A stretch of DNA of 64,000 bases, taken from Heloderma charlesbogerti (taxonomy: Eukaryota; Chordata; Lepidosauria; Squamata; Helodermatidae). The notes under the pieces are model-generated. The model searched no databases, was not told the DNA's origin, and worked only from the letters and a program-made list of their open reading frames with translations. The DNA lies in NCBI GenBank assembly GCA_026122225.1, contig JANEZZ010000795.1, positions 1 to 64,000 of the forward strand, written 5' to 3'. The position numbers and the translations under genes were made by a program. Positions 42,786-53,600 of this stretch are shown one piece after another (position 1 is the first letter of the stretch; each line of letters begins with the position of its first letter).

Positions 42786-43611
42786 CAGTGTACATCATGA
42801 GAAACATCGGGTTGGATGAATCACAGGTCGGAATTAAGATTGCCGGGAGAATTATCAACAACTTCAGATATGCAGACGATACCACCCTAATGGCAGAAAG
42901 CGAAGAGGATCTAAAGAGCCTCTTGTTGAGGGTGAAAGTGGAGAGTGCAAAAGCTGGTTTGAAACTCAACATTAAAAAAACTCAGATCATGGCGTCTGGC
43001 CCCATCACTTCCTGGCATATAGAAGGGGAAGAAAGGGAAGCAGTGACAGATTTTATTTTCTTGGGCTCCAAGATCACCGCAGACGGTGACTGTAGCCATG
43101 AAATTAAAAGATGCTTGTTCCTTGGGAGGAAAGCTATGGCAAACCTAGACAGCATAGTAAGAAGCAGAGACATCACCTTGCTGACAAACGTCCATATAAT
43201 CAAAGCTATGGTTTTCACAGTAGTAATGTATGGCTGTGAGAGCTGGACTGTAAGGAAGGCTGAGCGCTGAAGAATCGATGCTTTCGTACTGTGGTGCTGA
43301 AGAAGATGCTTACGAGTCCCCTGGACTGCAAGGAGGTCAAATCAGTCAATCCTAAAGGAAATCAACCCTGAGTGCTCATTGGAAGGACAGATCCTGAAGC
43401 TGAAGCTCAAATATTTTGGCCACTTAATGTGAAGAGAAAACTCCCTGGAAAAGACCCTGATGCTGGGAAAGATCGAAGGCAAAAGGAGAAGGGGATGGCA
43501 GAGGATGAGATGGCTAGATAGCATCACCGATGCAATGAATATGAACTTGAGCACGCTCCGGGAGAGAGCGGAGGACAGGAAGGCTTGGCATGCTATGGTC
43601 CATGGGGTCAC
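42786..43611 (+). pseudogene. Bov-B reverse transcriptase C-terminal part of copy 1
   Basis: Continues copy 1 after the nested insert: 'YIMRNIGLDESQVGIKI', 'RYADDTTLMAESEEDL' (catalytic box), 'GSKITADGDCSHEIKR' and 'VVMYGCESWTVRKAER', then a stop at 43268. The remaining C-terminal region to 43611 is broken by stops. It is older-looking than copy 2. Confidence 0.85.
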
Positions 43612-43834
43612 GAAGAGTCAGACACGACTTAACGACTGAACAACAACAACAACTATCATTTCAATAGAAATATAATACGTCTCATCCTATCGGGAAAGAT
43701 TGTGATCAGGTGACCTGTGAGTCTGCTGCCCAGGTGCTAACTGTAGATGGGCAACTTCAAGGCCCCTGTTCTCCCTTCTTATGGTTCTATATCTTTAAAG
43801 CAGACTTGGACTGGTTTAAAAAAACCCTTCCAAA

Positions 43835-44225
43835 GTGGCTAACAATGCCAACAATAATTAAAGGCAATCAGTTAAGGCCTACACAATGATTAAAAAACAA
43901 ACAAGCAATAAAAGAGACAAACCATAAAACAATCAGCAGCAATAAATAAGCAATTAAATTTCACAAGCCATATTAAAACGTTATCCACCAAAAAGCTTTG
44001 GGGAATAAAATTATCTTCACCTGGCACCTAAAAGCTAATGAATCACCAGTCTGCAGAACACTTGTATGCAAGGTGACTTACGATATTAAAAACACATTAA
44101 TGCAATTAAAGACAAACAAACCCACACACTAGTCGTTAAAGCAGCGATCAAATAAGCAGGGTAAAAACACTTAATAAATTAAAATAAATGAATGAATAAA
44201 TAAATAAATAATAACATGGAGCCAA
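43835..44225 (-). mobile_element. L2-like LINE 3' UTR fragment (uncertain)
   Basis: An A-rich region with 'aaggtgacttacgatattaa' and an (aaat)n end near 44200 resembles L2-like 3' UTRs on the minus strand. No coding part is present. Confidence 0.4.
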
Positions 44226-44537
44226 CAACAACAGTTAGCCTATTGCTAGAAGGTCCACATACAAGTAAAGCTGGGTCCTATAGTCTTATCCCTCCTCATG
44301 GTACTGGCTGAAGAGGGTCTCTTTACCCTGCTGCATAGCAGGGCAGGCCCTCACAGGAGGTTGGAGCCAGGATTTGCCTTCCGGAAGAAGGGACCTCCTG
44401 TGAGAAGAAGGGCTTTGCTCATGGAAGGTCTCTCTGCCTGAATTTTGGGGATCCCCTCACCACAGCTCACCCTGTTCAGCAGGGTCTCCTGACTCCCTTT
44501 GTAGCATTTTCAGGGTGACAGGCTGCTGTGGGAAGGA

Positions 44538-44756
44538 CAGTGAAGGCTGGTGGCTCTGATGTCAGTGGGGCTTTGAATCTACTCTGGGTTTCAGACAGAA
44601 CCAGTCAAAGCTCTAAAGGAGCTATCCAAGGTGCTGACCCCATTTTGAGGATGGGATTCAGCACCTTGGACAACTTCTTTAGAGTTCTGACCAGTTCTGA
44701 CTGAAACCCAGAATGGATTTACAGCCCCACTGACATCGGAACACCAGCTTCCATTG
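44538..44756. mobile_element. hAT-like foldback, family C, copy 1
   Basis: The 219-bp element starts CAGTGAAGGCTGG and ends with the inverted form. Two long arms ('ggctctgatgtcagtggggc...', '...gccccactgacatcgga') pair. GGGAAGGA flanks both ends exactly (44530-44537 and 44757-44764). The 8-bp duplication and CAGTG start fit hAT. Confidence 0.85.
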
Positions 44757-44847
44757 GGGAAGGAGGCTGTGGGGAAGTCTTCTCCAGCCAGTGCAGTTGA
44801 TCCTGCATGAATCTGGATCCAACCCAGGGTTTCCTGCTGCAAATGTC

Positions 44848-45571
44848 AAGGAGCACCTCCAGCAACACCAGACAGGCCACTCAACAAGATCAGCCTTGGA
44901 TGGCCTTCTCTCTGTCCCATCAGCCAGGACAGCTAGGCTGGTGAGGATGAGGGAGAGGGCCTTCTCTGTGGTGGCCCCCTCTCTGTGGCACTCCCTCCCT
45001 AGGGAACTCTGCCATGCCCCCTCTTTAATGAGCTTCCTCCACGCATTAAAAACGTGGTTGTTCAGGCAGGCATTTGGGGTGGGTCAGGGTATTTTTGAAG
45101 GGGTCGCCGTGCCTTAGTGGTTAAGACACTGAACTGCAAACCGGAAGGTCGGCAGGACAGCAGTTCGAGACCTGAGTGCTGCGTGACAGAGTGAGCTCCC
45201 TTCTTCAGTCCCAGCTCCTGCCAACCTAGCAGTTCGAAAGCAAGAAATTGCAAGTAGATAAATAGGTACCGCTTCGGTGGGAAAGGTAACAGCGTTCCGT
45301 GCACCTCAGTGTTCAGTCATGCTGGCCACGTGACCACGGAAGCGTCTTCGGACAGCACTGGCTCTTCGGCTTAGAAACGGGGATGAGCACCACCCACTAG
45401 AATCAGACATGACTGGTTGGGGACACCTTTACCTTTAGGGTATTTTTAGAAATACAATGTTTAATGTGAAATTTTATTGTTTTAAACTGTTGTATTGTTG
45501 TACATTGCCCAGAGTGGCCAGGTGACCGGCCAGATGAGTGATTAAGAAATTTAATTAATAAATTAATTCCA
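44848..45571 (+). mobile_element. L2-like LINE 3' end, split by a Sauria SINE
   Basis: The coding tail 44850-45080 ('LSVPSARTARLV', 'ERAFSVVAPSLWHSLP') matches the end of the L2 at 62180-62417. Its 3' UTR resumes at 45437 and ends in 'ttaattaataaatt'. It is the same subfamily as the element at 59661. Confidence 0.85.
45097..45436 (+). mobile_element. Sauria-type SINE with 11-bp duplication
   Basis: AGGGTATTTTT flanks it exactly (45086-45096 and 45437-45447). The tRNA-like head 'gccttagtggttaagac' and 'cagttcgagacc' is followed by a conserved body. The end 'atgactggttgg...acctttaccttt' is the Bov-B-like tail of Sauria SINEs. Confidence 0.9.
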
Positions 45572-45629
45572 CCCAGAAGTCTACCTTCTGCCCACCCCAT
45601 CCTAGAACACACCCCATGCTCCCCTACGG

Positions 45630-46302
45630 GGCTGGCTCTACCATTAGACAGAGTGAGATAGCTTCCTCAGGCAGCAGATATTAGGTGGGGCAGGGGAGAG
45701 ACAGAGCTGTGTGTGGCATGTCCTGCATCCCCTAAAGTGGCCCTCAGGTATGGTGGGGTGGTGGTCTCCCATTGCCAGTGCTGAAGTAAGATTCAACTGC
45801 TGGTCCAGTCAACTTCTGTACATGGAATGGGATTTGGGTGAGCACCATCTTGTCCAGTGGTGCAGAGGTAAATGTTGAAGTGCAGGCGCTCATCATGACA
45901 GTCTGCCTAGCCATTCCCACAAGTAGAGTCCAAAATTGGAGGCAGCTATGTTGACCCCATCAACAAACCAGTTCTAGCAGTTTTACTTCCAGCAGGAACG
46001 GGTCTTTTGTAAAGATAACGGCTCTTGATAGCTTATTCAAGACCGAGCTACCCCAAAATTGTTTGCATTACAACACAGAACAATACATTGTTGTTGGGAA
46101 AACTCATTTCCCACCAGCTACTGTGAGAATTGCAGCTAAGCTCAGAGGGAACAGGGAAGTCTGAGCTGACTGGGGGTGGCAGATGACAACAGTGTCCCTG
46201 CTAATAAAAAATGTGCTGGTGCTACGTCCCTGGAATCCCTGGCTCCTTTACAGCACCAATTTTGTCCTTTGCCTCAGCAAAATGTCTTGGGTTGGCCATG
46301 CT
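45630..46302. mobile_element. hAT-like family B element, interrupted
   Basis: The left part (45630-45870) starts 'ggggctggctctaccattag' with 'cctcaggcagcagata'. The right end (46262-46302) is 'ctttgcctcagcaaaatgtc...ggttggccatg'. Flanking CTCCCCTA and CTCCACTC are loosely similar. The middle is unrelated and probably another insertion. Confidence 0.55.
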
Positions 46303-47834
46303 CCACTCCAAGCTGCCACAGCAGAGACAGGGAGGCTACCTTGACAGGGACAGCTGTATTGTCTGACGTTACATATCTTCTTGCCAAGGAACCCATGAGA
46401 AGCTTCTGAGGAGTTCCCTGGAATAATAAATACTAGCCCTATTCACATGATCACTGAGGGGGAAATAAACCCGTGCCGGAGGCTTAGAGCAATTATCCTT
46501 GGCAGCACAGCTTATCATGTCATGTGAACCCGGCCAGGGTGACTTGTTGCCCTACAACAGCTTATGGATTCTAGGTGGCTTGTTACCCATGACGCAAAGC
46601 CACCCCGGCTGGGTTTGCACAACACAAGGAGTCGTGCCACCAAGGGAAATTATGCTAATCCCCCCACCCCTGGCACATCAGGCATGTACAGAGGGCAAAG
46701 TAAGCACTGTGGCTTAATTCCATCTCCATGATTGTGCGAACCCAGTCAGGGAGTCAGAGGTTCCTTAGCAGACAGTACCAGTCTGTAAAAAGCTGGTAAC
46801 TCAGAGAAGATAGACACATTCTCCTACAATACCTTATAGATTGTTAATCCAACAGAAGGAAAGAGCTGTTTAAAAAAGTACAGCCCTTGGAGCTTTGGTA
46901 CTGAGAACAGTGTTTTAACAACTGAAACATTTACCAATGGTAAGAACAATAATAATTGGAAAAAAACCCGTTATTTTTTAACCTATCACAAATGTGTTGC
47001 TTGTCAAGGGTTAGAGTTCAGTTTTACTGTTGCACATTTGAATGGTCAGAGAAAATGTCTTTGGTTGGATTAATGATCTACAAAGCCTGTTTTGTTTTGT
47101 TTTTTAAAAAGGTCCCCTGAAGGTAGAAAAGTCAGAAAGTAATTGCCTTAAAACTGCGGCACGTTAACTACCAGCTTTGGGTCACTGACTTACAAATCCG
47201 GCCCATAGAGGGAGCCTCTCTCACATTTGAACAACTCTGTTCACGACTTTGCCTGGACACTTCTTCCCCCGTTGCTGGGGTCTCAGCCAGAGACAATGGC
47301 AACTCCCGTGGTCTCCAGTTATGGGTTTATTATTTTTCTGACCCCACCATTACAGACTAGGCTCATCCTTTGACAGCTCCCAGAGAAAGAAGCCAGGAAC
47401 ACTGGCTCTAACTCCATTCTCCTGCTGCATGGGTCTCCCCTTGAAAGGACGACAGAGACCCTGGATTGAATACCCGGGCCAGGCCAAGACCAATAAAACA
47501 TGAGCCTTCTTGTTTTTTTGGTGTAAATATCCAAAGACAAGACTCCCACAGGGACATGCTTGGGCTTCCAACAAGCTGACGATGAGAGAGAAAAAGGTCA
47601 CCCGGCAACAGCCGTTTGGACAAACAGAAGACGGCCTTCCTGCCACACCGCCTCGTGGCCTCTGGGTTGCCATGGAAACCAGCTTGGAAACTTGTGGGCC
47701 TTGTCTGGTGACATTTCGATCACGGGGAACCCCCACCCCGTAGCTTGCTCTGAGCATGGCCCTTGGTTGCTTCCTTAAGAGAAGTCTTGTTCTCCTTTGC
47801 ATTGCTCATCCTGGCTGGAATTAGGATTGCCAAC
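46303..47834. other. Mostly single-copy-looking DNA, no gene recognised
   Basis: No familiar repeat is seen apart from short runs. Overlapping frames at 47319-47802 (up to 150 codons, minus strand) show no known domain and overlap equally long frames on the plus strand. Confidence 0.45.
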
Positions 47835-48055
47835 TCTAATTTATTTCTTTTTCACTTTTCCTCCAGGGAGTTCAAGGCAATGTTCCCCGGACCACCATTT
47901 TATCTTCACAATAGTCCTGTGAGGTAAATTAGGCTGAGAAGCACTGATTGGCCCAAGGTTACCCAGTGAACTTCATGAACAAGTAGGAATTTGAATCCGG
48001 GTTTCCCTGATCCTCTTCCAACACTCTAACCACTATGCTGCACTGGATCCTAAGG
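47835..48055 (-). mobile_element. tRNA-derived SINE (L2-tailed family)
   Basis: 'cctgtgaggtaaattaggct', 'ggttacccagtgaa' and the head 'caacactctaaccactatg' identify a diverged minus-strand copy. Confidence 0.75.
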
Positions 48056-50640
48056 AGCTGAACTCTATTTATTTTAACAGCTGCCGCCTGGCAAGCAGAA
48101 AATCAGAAGGTGATGCATTGACCTTTGCCTTGGAGATACAGACAAGGAAAAGATCACCTGTTGGTTTTCTGCCTGCCCAGTGGTTCGGCACAGGTTCTCA
48201 GTCTGTAAAAAGAAGAAGAAAAAACATTTTGATGCGTAAATGAAGAACAGAGAGACATGTGCTTCTGGGCATGTATAAAGTGCTTTTTCCTGAAGCAAAC
48301 AGTAGCTACAACCTGCCCTTACATATCACAGATTAAGAAACAAGAGCTTCCAGGCAGTGGTGCTGCTAGGTAATTTTAGACCCTGGATTTAATTAATGTT
48401 GTTACAGGCAGCCTTTTGAGTGGCTATGTGTTTTACTTCAAGTTGTGAAGCACAGAAATAAACATTTCTCTTTTCTCCCCGCTCCCCGGCCCCCCATTCC
48501 ATGCTTTACAACTGCTTCTACATTCCTGATGTGTTACAGCAAAACAGCAACGGAAAACTGTTTGCCAACCCTGATAAAAGAAATACTCTGAGCATGTGCA
48601 GGTTCACCTTTTGAACTCATTTCACGCATAGCACCATCATGACCACAGGAATAAAAATGGAGTTGGCCAGCCCAGGTGCTGATCTGTTTGTTCCTTCCCC
48701 CATTGCCTACCGCTCTCTGGGTGGCCACTGAGGAGCCCCCAAAGCTGTGGGTCTCTCTAGGGCAGAGAGGCATCACTGCCAGAGATATTATCGAGCCCTG
48801 GCACCTCCCATTCTAGAAACTAAGCACAGCTCCATCTTACGTTGTCTGCCCCATGCCCTTTCTAGCCTCTTGACCATTGCCCCCCTCCTCATCCCTGACC
48901 CCTCCACCCCCCCTTCAAGTTCCAGCCTGTGTTTGGACTTTCCCTTTCTCACAGTCTTGTTTTCTTGCTCTCCCTTTTTCCCCCCAGAGACCCATGGACG
49001 TATTTTTATCCATGAGCTCAGCTCCCGTTGTATATTCCTAGGATCTGGAGCAGGGGAAAGCATCCCGGGTCCAGTTGTCAGGGGTCCAGCTGGATCCATG
49101 TCCATGGTGAAAGGGAGAAAATGAAAACGAATGGGGAGTGAGCAAGAGAGAGACAGAGAGAGACGGGGAGCCTGGAAGGAGAGAACGAAGCATTAGAACA
49201 GTGTGTGGGCTAAAGCTCAATATGACTAGCTTCTTTGGAAGCACATTGGGGTCTGTATGGGCTAGAGGGGAGAAATGGGGAACTGGACACCAGGACGCCT
49301 GGGTTCTCTTGAAGTCGGTAGTCCAAAGCAGATTGAGACCAGGCTGGAGGAGGAGAAATACAGAATCAAAGACTTTATTCAGTCTCCCCTCAGGACTTTG
49401 CTCTCTCAAATTTGTTTCCTTGTTCTCTTGCTTTCACTCCCAATAATTATCTTTGGCCCACTAATGCTATCCTCCCTTTTCCAGATCCCTCTATATAGGC
49501 CCCTGTCTGGTAGGGAGCTGGGATCACAGGCCCCCAAATGTCTGTGTTGACCCCCTTTTCTGGCCAAAGCAAACGCCACTCCTCTTTGAAGGGCAATTCC
49601 TGGAAGGCCTGGCTGTGGTAATGGGGTTTCCAGTCCACCACTGGGGACAGAGAGACCCTTTCTCCACTATCACTTGGGCCTTTCATCCCTTCACACTGGC
49701 CCCACAGAGAGCAGAAGTGGGGACCCAGCCAGGACCACAACGCCCAGAGCTGGCCCATAGAAACATATACACATGGCCTCGAAAAATGCCAGGTGTGTGT
49801 GGCTTAGCCCCAGCTTCCAAACTGCAGGAACGGCAGTCAAGCTTTTGACTTTTCAAATCTACATTCTCGGAGGGGGGGGGCACTCAGCACATGCTCAGAG
49901 GAGCTGTCTATAGGGACAGAATTTTGGACAACAAAAGATAGCAATTCCAAACATGGCAAATGCTCAATAATCTAAATTCTCCTTAGGGATGAACTGAAAT
50001 AGTGAAGCAAGTTTCGGGGGGAAAGCCCCATCCCTGTGAATGCCTCCTTCCTTCTTTGGGCAGTTGTTCTAGAAATCTGCAAAATGTTCTCCCATTCAGA
50101 GTGAAGATAGGGTTTGGAAGCATTGCCCTAACTCTGATTTGGTATTGTGATGTCATCCCACAGCCAAATCAGACTGGTTATGTGGTGCCATAACATTAGG
50201 TATGTAGTTGACTGGAACCTGTAGCCAACCAGAAGAGCCCTTGTAAAATAAATATGCACCAAAGCAGCAAAAAAGATGGAACTGGTGCAAAAAAGGCAAG
50301 GGTGGGGTCTTTTGGGGAAGCTTCCCCCCCCACCTCCCCTTATTTGTAAACTCCTTCATTTGAAAATGTCTGCCCCTGTTCTCAGTGCAGTAGTCCTGCT
50401 TTCTCAGTGACATTGTTTGTGGGCTCCTTCACAGTGAGCTTTTATCCTGTGATTGACACTGCTCCTTCACGGAAGTTTGCGGGCTCTTTACATGACGCTG
50501 TAAACCTCCAGGGCGTCTCCTGCACTAAATGCCCTTTGTTCCGTTTTTAAATAGATCGCAGATAATGAGCTGTCAAATTACCCCGTTGTGTTCCGCTTGA
50601 GTTCCCTCTGTGAAAAGAGGGAAAGCGGCAAGAAGAGGAG
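48056..50640. other. Longest stretch without recognised repeats or genes
   Basis: About 2.6 kb in which I recognise no transposon. Short frames at 48747-49446 and 49447-49883 occur on both strands and lack domains. There is a purine-rich patch near 49140-49175. If this window holds host regulatory or non-coding RNA sequence, this is a likely place, but nothing specific is visible. Confidence 0.4.
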
Positions 50641-50651
50641 TGAGAGAAAAA

Positions 50652-50718
50652 AAAGATCTTATCCATAACTTTTTGAAACAAAAAGTTTTTGAAACAAAAA
50701 GTTATGGATAAGATCTTT
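50652..50718. repeat. Perfect 24-bp-arm hairpin
   Basis: 50652-50675 and 50695-50718 are exact reverse complements, around a 19-base spacer that itself repeats 'tttttgaaacaaaaag' sequence from the arm ends. Confidence 0.92.
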
Positions 50719-50755
50719 CTTTTTAAGCATATAGATGCATGTGATGGAGAAGAGC

Positions 50756-51099
50756 TTAGCCCTCCCCCATCCCATGCCTTAACATGTCATTCTTTAGGCC
50801 AAGGCCGGCACCAGGCTTGAGTGAGCCCCCAGTTTAATGATGACAATGCCCTCCCTGGTGCTAACCTTGCCATCAGTGCCATCTCCCCACCACCACCACC
50901 CAGCACCAGTTGGGCTCTGCAGTACCACGGCAGCTGCCAGTTCCGCCCTCCATCCAGATGATCTTACCTGGCATTGGCACTGCCATGGTGCTGAGTGGCT
51001 GCCATATTTAATCTCCTACAACAGGCCCTACATTTGACATCCCTGGGCATTGCATTTTGGGAGATAAGGCATGGTGGCTGCCCAGTGCCAAGCAGTTGC
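50756..51099. other. Possible degraded repeat, no gene
   Basis: 'ggccaaggccggcaccaggct' near 50800 and 'gcactgccatggtgctgagtg' near 50980 look repeat-derived, but I cannot define an element. Confidence 0.3.
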
Positions 51100-51935
51100 C
51101 TGGCACCAATCTCGTTATGGGTTTGGGAGATAGGCTCGTTGCCTGTTCTGGATGGGGTTGCACACCCTCTGAAAGATCAAGTCCATAGTTTGGGGATGCA
51201 CCTAGACCCATCACTGTCGCTGGAGGCCACTGTGGCTCAGAGTGCCTTTTACCAGCTTCAGCAGGGATAGCTTGGCCACAGTGGTACAGGCATTAGTAAC
51301 CTCAAGACAGGATTACTGTAATGTATTCTATGCGGGGCTGCCCTTGAGGCTGTTCTGGAAACTGGAGCTAGTGCAGAGCGCAGCAGCACGGCTGTTGTCA
51401 GGAGCTGCCCCTTTTCAGCATGCAACTGCTTTGCTGAGGGAACTGCACTGGCTGCTTGTTCACTATCAGGCCAGGTTTAAGGTATTAATACTAGTGTACA
51501 AAGCCCTAAACAACTTGGGACCAGGATACCTGAGAGAGCGCCTTCCTCTTTACCAACCTATCCGGTCACTGAGGTCATCAGCGGGCATGTCCCTGGTGGT
51601 TCCAAACAGACCTATGGTCCGGCTGGAGTCCACCAGGAAAAGAGCCTTCAGTGTGGTGGCCCCCTTCCTGTGGAACTCCCTGCCTTTGGAGGTCAGGCGG
51701 GTGCCAACGTTGTGTTGCTTTTGGCGCTTCCTGAAGACATTGTTATTTTGAGAGGCCTTCTTGAATGACCAGCCATGGTTTATTAAATTCAGAATTTGTT
51801 TTTTTTAAAAATGTTTTAATTGTTTTAACATGGTGTTTTATTCTTTTATCTTTGTTGTTCACCACTCCAAAGTCTTTTGATGTGGAGTGGTATAGAAATA
51901 TTGGAAATAAATAAATACATACATACATACATAAA
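51100..51935 (+). mobile_element. L2-like LINE 3' half (second subfamily)
   Basis: Coding remains run from 'LPVLDGVAHPLKDQVHSLG' (51140) through the 169-codon frame 51242-51751 ('DYCNVFYAGLPLRLFWKLEL', 'RAFSVVAPFLWNSLPLEV'). A T-rich 3' UTR and 'gtggtatagaaatattggaa' with (aaat)n/(acat)n tail follow. It diverges from the subfamily at 59661. Confidence 0.85.
51242..51751 (+). pseudogene. L2-like ORF2 C-terminal fragment
   Basis: 169 codons downstream of the reverse-transcriptase palm, including the 'SRQDYCN' block and the 'LHWLLVHYQARFKVL' block, ending 'FLKTLLF'. Catalytic residues are absent because of 5' truncation and an upstream frameshift at about 51268. Confidence 0.8.
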
Positions 51936-52689
51936 TTACATCGACCCTGTTGGGGGGAAGGGGGGATTGTTGATAGGTGGCTGCACCATTTGCTGGGCCC
52001 AGCAACTGTGGGGTGCTGGCAACAATTCCAGGGGAAGATGGCAGTGATTACCCTGCAACACGGCAGCCCCATTGGGCCCTCTCAAGGCTTAAGGGCCCCA
52101 GCAGCTGTCCAAGTATGCCGGGTGCTGGCTCTGGGCCTGCTTCAGGCATTTTTCTCCACAGTCCTGCTCACTTCTGGTACTGGACCTGGGTGGGACATAA
52201 AGTGCCTGTAGTGGCAGCATGAGGCAAAATAGGGAGAGGGGAGGATTTTACTCCTCTCACCGACGCATGCCTTCTGTTGTAAAAAGTAGACCTCCCCTCA
52301 GCCACACACCTCACTGTATACCTGATTGGGGCAAACACATAAATATAAAGCATGACTGCCCCTGTCACATCTGATTTGGCCCTGAGTGTCTATGGTTACA
52401 ACGAATTAAATGGGCATTTGTTAAGCCTGCTGAAGGCCCAGTTTGGGTTTGAGGGGGAAGAGACAATTGTTTGGCTTGTATTATTAACATTGCTATAGTT
52501 ATTCTGATGCATAAAAAGTAACCACAACAAATACTCTTAAAATAACACTGTTCCCCCTGCCTCCCAATTTAATCTGGAATATATCCAGACATATTGGCCT
52601 GGATCTGAATCCCCACCACTGAGATCTGAAACAGCACCCTTGCCATAAACCTCTGCACCAATCCTATATCCTGTGCTATCCTGTACCTG
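51936..52689. other. No recognised feature
   Basis: Possible old repeat material ('gggccccagcagctgtcc' near 52090). No gene or named element is seen. Confidence 0.35.
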
Positions 52690-52925
52690 TGTTGGAGTTG
52701 GAGTATAACACATATGGAGGGCACCAGGTGTGTTTAGTGTGTCTCACAGCTTTCCCCAATCTGGTGCCCTCCAGATGTGTTGGACAAGAATCCTGGGATT
52801 GTAGTCCAACATATCTGGAAGGCACCAGGTTGGGGAAAGCTGTGAGATATGCTAAACACACTAAACACACACAGTGCTCTCCAGATATGTTGTACTGGGT
52901 AGGGATGATGGGAGTTGTAGAACTT
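52690..52925. repeat. Palindromic cluster of foldback family D
   Basis: A complete foldback (52750-52850, 'cagctttccccaatctggtg' pairing with 'ccaggttggggaaagctg') sits between a right half (52695-52730) and a left half (52880-52925). The pairing continues outward through 'gtttagtgtgtctca' and 'tgagatatgctaaac', followed by 'ctaaacacactaaacacaca'. Confidence 0.75.
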
Positions 52926-53043
52926 GTAAAAATGCATGGAAGAAATGGATGTATGTGTGCAGAAAAGGAAAACTAAAAGGCTCAAGGGGTTGAAATTCTT
53001 TCCCTACAATGAAAGGCTAAAGTGTTTAGAAACAGATGACTAA

Positions 53044-53161
53044 GAGCGCAATTCTATGCACGTTTAGACAGAAGAAAGTCCTACAACTCCCAGTATGGCT
53101 AGCTAGAGAATGCTGGGAGCTGTAGGACTTTTTTCTGTCAAACGTGCATAGGATTATGCCC
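53044..53161. mobile_element. Foldback element (Harbinger-like), TAA-flanked
   Basis: 118 bp, with 'gagcgcaattctatgcacgt' pairing with 'acgtgcataggattatgccc' and inner arms 'gtcctacaactccc'/'gggagctgtaggac'. TAA flanks both ends (53041-53043, 53162-53164), as expected for PIF/Harbinger insertion. Confidence 0.7.
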
Positions 53162-53179
53162 TAAGGAGTGGGTACAAAT

Positions 53180-53325
53180 GATAGACCAGTCTTCCCCACC
53201 TTGGTGCTTCCAGATGTTTTGGACTCCAACTCCCAGGATTCCTGACAATTGACCATGCTGTGTGAGGATGGTGGGAGTTGAAGTCCAAAACAACTGGAGG
53301 GCACCTGGTTAGGGAAGGCCGTGAC
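53180..53325. repeat. Foldback element, family D
   Basis: 'cagtcttccccaccttggtg' pairs with 'cacctggttagggaaggccg'. The centre is 'ttgaccatg'. Confidence 0.75.
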
Positions 53326-53369
53326 AGATGTTTATAAAATTATGTTTGGTATGGATAATATAAAGAAGT

Positions 53370-53378
53370 TCTTCTTCT

Positions 53379-53419
<41 letters not shown>

Positions 53420-53420
53420 T
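53370..53420. repeat. (TTC)n/(TC)n/(AC)n compound microsatellite
   Basis: Three adjoining simple runs inside the L3-like fragment. Confidence 0.95.
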
Positions 53421-53521
53421 AATACTAGAACTTGGGATCATTCCCTAAAATTAATTGACAATAGATTCAGGAGACACAAAAGAAATTAACCAATTCACAC
53501 AACACATAATTCACAGTGAAA

Positions 53522-53600
53522 TCCTATGCATGTAAGCCTCACTGAATTTAGTGGGACTTGCTCCCAGGTAAGTGTGTATGGGACTGAACTGTAGCTTCGG
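53522..53600. repeat. Short repeat with 'aatcctatgcatgtaa' end
   Basis: 'aaatcctatgcatgtaagcc' then 'cttgctcccaggtaagtgtg' is a common reptile repeat block with a Harbinger-like left end. The right end is unclear. Confidence 0.4.

Larger units (their letters stand above)
39531..43651 (+). mobile_element. Bov-B (RTE) LINE copy 1, nested host
   Basis: A perfect 11-bp duplication ACTATCATTTC flanks it (39520-39530 and 43652-43662). The 5' end (39531-39557) resumes at 40399 after a CR1 insertion. The 5' region and endonuclease follow to about 41200. Then an internal deletion joins endonuclease sequence to the middle of the reverse transcriptase. Bov-B copy 2 interrupts it at 41390-42783, and the remaining 3' half runs to the (caa)n tail at 43640-43651. 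Confidence 0.92.
39407..43830. mobile_element. GGGTGGCC-family element split by Bov-B copy 1
   Basis: The left part 39407-39530 starts 'gggtaacc' after TA and includes 'gaggatgcagatttgcatg'. The right part 43652-43830 continues with 'aatagaaatataatacgtct' and 'gatgggcaacttcaaggccc'. Together they match the order in 55530-55905. The right terminus is missing or degraded. Confidence 0.75.
52955..53520 (+). mobile_element. L3/CR1-clade LINE fragment, twice interrupted
   Basis: 52960-53040 ('aatgaaaggctaaagtgttt') and 53330-53520 ('ttataaaattatgtttggta', 'aataggattcaggaga'-like) are ordered ORF2-tail pieces. Foldbacks at 53044 and 53180 separate them, and a (TC)n(AC)n tract lies at 53375-53420. 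Confidence 0.65.

Noticed and set aside
47350..47802. 150-codon minus-strand frame as a host exon
   Set aside because: No domain and no codon bias visible; similar-length frames overlap on the plus strand. Left as unassigned.
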